Of a stretch of DNA of 64,000 bases, positions 59,746 through 64,000 are shown piece by piece. The number at the start of each line of letters is the position of its first letter. Within the stretch, counting starts at the first letter, position 1. Source of the stretch: Spirosoma foliorum (GTDB taxonomy: Bacteria; Bacteroidota; Bacteroidia; Cytophagales; Spirosomataceae); contig NZ_CP059732.1 in the NCBI RefSeq assembly GCF_014117325.1, forward strand, positions 1,736,001-1,800,000. Direction: 5' to 3'. Both the position numbers and the translations under genes were made by a program. The notes beneath the pieces were generated by a model that worked only from the letters and a program-made list of their open reading frames with translations, searched no databases and was not told the DNA's origin.

Positions 59746-61491
59746 ATGTCTTGTAATCTGAATGGCAAAGAGCTGGCTACCTATGATGTAATCATCATTG
59801 GCTCTGGAGCTGGTGGAGGCATGGCTGCCTACCAGCTCACCAAAGCTGGCGCCAACGTTTGTCTCCTGGAAGCAGGGGGCTATTTTGACCCTGCCGAACC
59901 CAAGTATATCACGCAGCTTAAATGGCCCTACGAATCGCCCCGGCGAGGGGCCAATACCGTTCGTCCGTTCGGTGATTTCGATGCGGCCTGGGGAGGTTGG
60001 CAAATCGATGGAGAACCCTATTCTGCTCAACCGGGCACCGAATTCCACTGGTTTCGATCGCAAATGCTGGGGGGGCGAACCAACCACTGGGGGCGCATTT
60101 CGTTACGATTTGGACCAGATGATTTCCGGCGCTATAGCCTTTCCGGAATTGGCGCTGACTGGCCCATTGGCTACGATGAGATGAAACCCTACTACGACCG
60201 GGTCGATAAACTCATTGGTGTCTTTGGAACCAATGTTGGCTTGCCGAATGAACCCGACGGCTTTTTTCTGCCACCCCCTAAACCTCGTCTGCACGAAATG
60301 CTGATTACCAAAGCAGCTCGTAGCGTCGGCGTCCCTGTATTTCCTTCCCGATTAGCGGTATTGACCAAGCCCATCAACGAGGAACGAGGGACCTGCTTTT
60401 ATTGCGCCCAATGTGGTCGAGCCTGTTCGGCTTATGCCGATTTTTCGTCGTCGTCGGCGCTGGTGATTCCAGCCTTGAAAACCGGTAAGCTTACGCTCAT
60501 TAATAACGCGATGGCCCGCGAAGTGCTGACTGATCCTCAGAGTGGCCTATGTACAGGCGTCTCCTATGTCGACAAGACCAGTTTACAGGAAAAGACCGTA
60601 AAAGGCAAGATTGTCATATTGGCCGCCAGCACCTGCCAGTCGGCCCGACTCCTGTTGAATTCGAAGTCGTCTCAATTCCAGCAAGGTCTGGCTAATGGTT
60701 CGGGGGTGATTGGTAAGTACCTGAACGATTCAACCGGAGCATCCATGACTGGCTTCGTACCCGCCCTGATGAACCGCAAACGGTATAATGAAGATGGTGC
60801 CCAGAGCTGCCATATTTATACACCCTGGTGGCTCGATAACAAAAAACTAGATTTCCCGCGTGGGTACCACATCGAATATGGGGGTGGCATGCGTATGCCC
60901 GATTATAACTTCATGAGTGGTATTGAAGCCTATAATGGTCGTATTGCCGATACCAGTGGTAAAAAGAAAGAAGCAGGTGGGTATGGCGCTGGGTTAAAAG
61001 ATGATTACCTCCGGTACTACGGTGCATTTGTCTCAATGGCTGGCCGGGGAGAGCCTGTGCCGCTGGAAAGTAACTATTGTGAAATTGACCCAAATCGCGT
61101 AGACCAATACGGCATTCCGACATTGCGGTTTCATTACAAGTGGTCGGATTACGAGATAAAACAGGCCAAACACATGCAGGAGACCTTCGACGAAATTATT
61201 CACGCGATGGGTGGTCAGCGGGTTAGTTCGGCACCTGGCGCTGACCGAAACTATGGACTGGAAGCCCCAGGGAAAATCATTCATGAAGCCGGGACGGTTC
61301 GGATGGGGAAAGACCCCAAAACGTCCGCGCTCAACCCATTTCAACAGGCGCATGAGGTGAAAAATCTGTTTGTTGTCGATGCGGCTGCGTTCCCGTCGCA
61401 GGGCGATAAAAACCTGACCTGGACCATTCTGGCCACATCCATGCGTACCTCCGATTATATCATCGATCAACTCAAAAAGAAAACCATATGA
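59746..61491 (+). CDS. GMC-family FAD-dependent sugar dehydrogenase, catalytic subunit
   Basis: A 581-residue flavoprotein that probably oxidises sugars or sugar alcohols. The FAD motif IIIGSGAGGGMAAYQLTKAG is near residue 17, GRTNHWGRISLRFGP marks the flavin loop, and the C-terminal GMC_oxred_C domain ends GDKNLTWTILATSMRTSDYI. A cysteine cluster (CFYCAQCGRAC; about Cys217, 220, 223 and 227) resembles the place where FAD-dependent glucose dehydrogenases hold an iron-sulfur cluster. The next gene, overlapping by ATGA, encodes the small subunit. No cytochrome c subunit gene is nearby, so the electron acceptor is open. Confidence 0.9.
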   Translation: MSCNLNGKELATYDVIIIGSGAGGGMAAYQLTKAGANVCLLEAGGYFDPAEPKYITQLKWPYESPRRGANTVRPFGDFDAAWGGWQIDGEPYSAQPGTEFHWFRSQMLGGRTNHWGRISLRFGPDDFRRYSLSGIGADWPIGYDEMKPYYDRVDKLIGVFGTNVGLPNEPDGFFLPPPKPRLHEMLITKAARSVGVPVFPSRLAVLTKPINEERGTCFYCAQCGRACSAYADFSSSSALVIPALKTGKLTLINNAMAREVLTDPQSGLCTGVSYVDKTSLQEKTVKGKIVILAASTCQSARLLLNSKSSQFQQGLANGSGVIGKYLNDSTGASMTGFVPALMNRKRYNEDGAQSCHIYTPWWLDNKKLDFPRGYHIEYGGGMRMPDYNFMSGIEAYNGRIADTSGKKKEAGGYGAGLKDDYLRYYGAFVSMAGRGEPVPLESNYCEIDPNRVDQYGIPTLRFHYKWSDYEIKQAKHMQETFDEIIHAMGGQRVSSAPGADRNYGLEAPGKIIHEAGTVRMGKDPKTSALNPFQQAHEVKNLFVVDAAAFPSQGDKNLTWTILATSMRTSDYIIDQLKKKTI

Positions 61492-62135
61492 ACCGCCGGG
61501 ATCTTCTAAAAGCAATTCCGCTTACTACCCTAAGCATACCGTCCACGGCTACTCCCGATGCTGCACCAACAGCCCCATTGCCTAAACCAGCAGTAACTGA
61601 ATTTAAGCAGGGTAAGTCGCCCGAGGAGCAACGTCATGACGGCGCTTTACAAGCGGCAAGATTTCTGACGGCCCATGAGTTGGCGACCGTTACGTTGCTG
61701 TGCGATATCATTCTACCCGCCGATGCCCGTACACCGAGTGCTTCGCAGGTGGGTGTTCCGCAGTTTATTGAGTTTATGCTGAAAGACCAGCCCGATATGC
61801 AAACTCCTATTCGTGGCGGATTGAGTTGGGTGGATCATGAATGCCGTAACCGTTTTGGGAAACCCTTTGCGGAATGTACAGTGTCTCAACGCATTGCCGT
61901 AGTAGATGACATTGCCTATCCGGCTAAAGCAAAACATGAAAATATGCCCGGCGTAGCGTTTTTTACGCGTCTGCGCAACCTGACGGCAGCCGGGTACTTT
62001 ACCAGCAAGGCGGGTATTGCCGCCCTGGGCTATATGGGGAATACTCCGCATCAGTGGGCTGGCCCTCCGAAAGAGGTATTGGATCAGTTCGGGCTAAGTT
62101 TTGACGCAGATGTGCACTATGCGGATATGAGCTGA
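61488..62135 (+). CDS. Gluconate 2-dehydrogenase subunit 3 family protein
   Basis: The small (gamma, hitch-hiker) subunit of the dehydrogenase, 215 residues. It begins MNRRDLLKAIPLTTLS, a twin-arginine signal that would export the folded complex with the large subunit. The domain core is visible: LTAHELATVTLLCDIILPAD, ASQVGVPQFIEFML and FFTRLRNLTAAGYFTSKAG. It overlaps the catalytic subunit gene by 4 bp, so the two are made in fixed ratio. Confidence 0.92.
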   Translation: MNRRDLLKAIPLTTLSIPSTATPDAAPTAPLPKPAVTEFKQGKSPEEQRHDGALQAARFLTAHELATVTLLCDIILPADARTPSASQVGVPQFIEFMLKDQPDMQTPIRGGLSWVDHECRNRFGKPFAECTVSQRIAVVDDIAYPAKAKHENMPGVAFFTRLRNLTAAGYFTSKAGIAALGYMGNTPHQWAGPPKEVLDQFGLSFDADVHYADMS

Positions 62136-62157
62136 TGCATTAAAAACCAGGAATTGT

Positions 62158-63534
62158 ATGTCCCCTCTTCAACACTTGATACCGGGTTGGCTGGCTTTTT
62201 TAGGGCTTTGGCTGACTGGAGAACAACCAACAATGCCGATTGAAACACAACTGACTTTCGAGGCCAAAGGCCATACGATCAATAATAACCAGGCTTTTTC
62301 ACCAGACGATCGCTGGATTGTCTATGATACGCGCAACATCGATACAGGTTTAGGCCAAAACAGTTCTGTTGAACTGGTTGATGTGAATACGAAAGAAATA
62401 CGCCAGCTTTATCAAACCACCAACCAGACCCAATACGGACCAGGGGCGGGCGCTGTTGCTTTTTCACCCAAAGAGTCGAAGGTTGTGTTCCTGCATGGAC
62501 TTAGGAATGCCGATGCCCGCCATCCGTATTCCATGAGTCGGCGGACTGGTGTGTTGGTTGCTGTTGATCAGCCTCAGAAGCCCCATTTTTTGGATGGCCG
62601 ATGTCTTAACGCTCCTTTTGTGCAGGGTGCTTTACGCGGTGGAACGCACGCCCATCAGTGGAGTGCCGATGGGCAGCGAATCAGTTTTACCTATAACGAT
62701 GAAGTTATGGAGCGGCTTTCCCAAACGAATCCAGCCGTAAAAGACCTTCGGACAGTGGGCATTTTAACCCCATCTCATTCCGTAAAAGTGCATGACTCGA
62801 ATGATGCGGACTGTTTTGATGGCGAGTGGTTTGCTACCGTTATTGCCAGGGTGACTGAGCAGCCTCGGCAGGGTAGTGATGAGATTGAGAAAGCCTTTGA
62901 CGAAACCTGGATTGGCACTAACGGATACCGTAAAGATGATGGTAGCTGGCAAAAACGGGCCATCGCGTTTCAGGGGAATGTTCGAAATCAGGAAAATCAA
63001 CTCGTTACGGAAGTGTTTGTGGTTGATTTGCCGGAAGATCTGACGCAGGCTAACCCCGGCCAACCACTGGAAGGTACCGCAACGACCCGTCCTAATCCAC
63101 CCGCTGGCGTTACGCAGCACCGGATTACCTTTACCAAACACGGAATTGAAGGCCCTCGGCACTGGTTACGAACCTTGCCCGACGGCTCGCTCATTGGTTT
63201 CTTAGCGAAAGACGACGCGGGTCTGGTCCAACTCTTTGGAGTTTCGCCCAATGGTGGCCCGATCCGGCAACTGACGCACCAGCCGTTCGCCATACAAACA
63301 ACGTTTAACTTCAGCCCAGATGGGAAAAAGATTGCTTACGCGGCTGATAACAGCATTTTTGTGAGCGATGTAGCAACCGGGGAGTTCCGCCGGCTTACAC
63401 CCCGCTCGACCGATGAGCAGCGGCCAGTTAATGGCGTCGTGTGGTCCAACAAAGGAGACAGAATCGCCTATAATCGTTATGTGTCAACTGATACCGGGCG
63501 TTATGTACAGTTGTTTCAACTAACGGGATTTTAA
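62158..63534 (+). CDS. DUF3748-domain TolB-like beta-propeller protein
   Basis: A 458-residue protein with a hydrophobic N-terminus (LIPGWLAFLGLWLTG) that could be an export signal. It contains propeller-type repeats: NQAFSPDDRWIVYDTRN, AVAFSPKESKVVFLHG, HQWSADGQRISFTYND, NFSPDGKKIAYAADN and VVWSNKGDRIAYNR. The arrangement resembles the DUF3748 family (E. coli YidR), whose role is unknown. It starts 22 bp after the dehydrogenase small subunit gene and may be part of its operon. Confidence 0.82.
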   Translation: MSPLQHLIPGWLAFLGLWLTGEQPTMPIETQLTFEAKGHTINNNQAFSPDDRWIVYDTRNIDTGLGQNSSVELVDVNTKEIRQLYQTTNQTQYGPGAGAVAFSPKESKVVFLHGLRNADARHPYSMSRRTGVLVAVDQPQKPHFLDGRCLNAPFVQGALRGGTHAHQWSADGQRISFTYNDEVMERLSQTNPAVKDLRTVGILTPSHSVKVHDSNDADCFDGEWFATVIARVTEQPRQGSDEIEKAFDETWIGTNGYRKDDGSWQKRAIAFQGNVRNQENQLVTEVFVVDLPEDLTQANPGQPLEGTATTRPNPPAGVTQHRITFTKHGIEGPRHWLRTLPDGSLIGFLAKDDAGLVQLFGVSPNGGPIRQLTHQPFAIQTTFNFSPDGKKIAYAADNSIFVSDVATGEFRRLTPRSTDEQRPVNGVVWSNKGDRIAYNRYVSTDTGRYVQLFQLTGF

Positions 63535-63637
63535 GTCTGGCCATTCCATTACCTGATACTTGATTTGGGTAGAAAGGGGCTAATTAGGAGGTCGTTGTTT
63601 GGTAAATAAAGATTTTTAGTAGACGTTTGTTGAATCA

Positions 63638-63666
63638 AGCCAGAGCGAAAACTCTGGCTCTGTTTT
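63638..63666 (+). terminator. Intrinsic terminator after the DUF3748 gene
   Basis: AGCCAGAG-CGAAAA-CTCTGGCT (63638-63659) is a perfect 8-bp stem followed by CTGTTTT. It stands about 100 bp after the stop codon and would end the dehydrogenase operon. Confidence 0.65.
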
Positions 63667-63960
63667 CAAGTGATTTATCTATTTAATATATAGATTATAA
63701 ATTTTATTTGTGTAGCACACCTGATTTGTGAACGGATAGGACACATACACCTACTGCCGCTTCAGTTCTGGAAGAAAGACCGCCAGATTGTCGTTAATCT
63801 GCTTGGTTTTGACTGGCCTGGATTAAATCAATACGGCCAGACAGTCGTCAAATGCGCTTTAAGATCAGTATAATGAGCCAGAAATGCCTAGTTTTACTAC
63901 GCTTGCCAGTGGTAAGTTTATTTCAGAATCAGGCAACCAACCTCAATCAACAATAGCTCT
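63667..63960. other. Intergenic region, possibly with a small gene remnant
   Basis: About 290 bp with no intact gene. On the minus strand 63751-63822 reads 23 codons ending INDNLAVFLPELKRQ before a stop, which could be the C-terminus of a lost gene, but it is too short to name. Confidence 0.3.
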
Positions 63961-64000
63961 ATGAGATTTCTCCTTTTAGTAGGTAGCTTCTGGATCAATG
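63961..64000 (+). CDS. Possible start of a secreted or membrane protein (partial)
   Basis: An ATG at 63961 begins MRFLLLVGSFWIN and runs off the window. The basic second residue and hydrophobic run look like a signal peptide. There is too little sequence to say more. Confidence 0.3.
   Translation, partial: MRFLLLVGSFWIN

Noticed and set aside
63751..63822. C-terminus of a possible minus-strand gene (ends FLPELKRQ)
   Set aside because: Only 23 codons remain and no family can be named; noted as a possible remnant only.

Overview
The window looks like chromosomal DNA of a Bacteroidota bacterium, most likely a Cytophagales member of the Spirosoma type. The reasons are a SusC/SusD pair behind an ECF sigma factor and a FecR anti-sigma factor, a secreted protein with a type IX secretion (T9SS) C-terminal sorting domain, OMP_b-brl_3-type and STN-type TonB-dependent receptors, many AraC regulators, near-absence of Shine-Dalgarno sites, and roughly 50% G+C. 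The genus is inferred from the overall look of the genes; no database was searched. No rRNA, tRNA or CRISPR array was seen.

Layout. 1-114: start of a minus-strand membrane protein cut by the window edge. 289-2740: an outer-membrane receptor whose signal peptide is in a different frame from the rest. 2956-8903: a complete RND efflux operon (adaptor, pump, outer-membrane channel). 9201-20133: an accessory stretch of small metabolic and regulatory genes, including three AraC/oxidoreductase pairs and a membrane-protein/winged-helix/DUF4153 cluster marked by three copies of one palindrome. 20690-44342: one large polysaccharide utilisation locus (PUL), all on the plus strand: ECF sigma, FecR, SusC, SusD, a 1526-residue alginate-lyase-like protein with two CBM3 modules and a T9SS tail, GH127, GH97, an alpha/beta-hydrolase-like protein, a heparinase II/III-like lyase, a second GH97 and GH88. 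44443-45555: an IS630-type insertion sequence with a -1 frameshift. 45767-50528: a small secreted protein, TetR plus MFS pump, alkylation repair genes (ogt-like, AlkA-like) and a DHFR-like reductase. 50525-50819: two decayed gene fragments. 51044-59367: two related AraC/oxidoreductase pairs flanking a three-gene type I secretion-like operon whose ABC subunit has no ATPase domain. 59746-63534: a GMC-type FAD sugar dehydrogenase with its gluconate-2-dehydrogenase-subunit-3 partner and a DUF3748 protein. A further gene seems to start at 63961.

How the genes fit together. The PUL encodes surface binding and import (SusCD), extracellular lyase attack on a uronic-acid-containing glycan (alginate-lyase-like and heparinase-like enzymes), removal of the resulting unsaturated uronate (GH88), and trimming of arabinofuranose (GH127) and alpha-linked hexose (GH97 x2). 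This suggests an acidic, arabinose-bearing glycan. A bipartite sequence with identical spacing lies upstream of both the FecR gene and the GH127 gene and is a candidate promoter for the locus's own ECF sigma factor. The regulatory sites visible elsewhere (palindromes at the DUF4153 cluster, a TetR operator, tandem 21-bp repeats before an SDR gene, CRP-like sites) support local control of the accessory genes. Gene ends are separated by many palindromic repeats that probably act as transcript ends or are dispersed elements.
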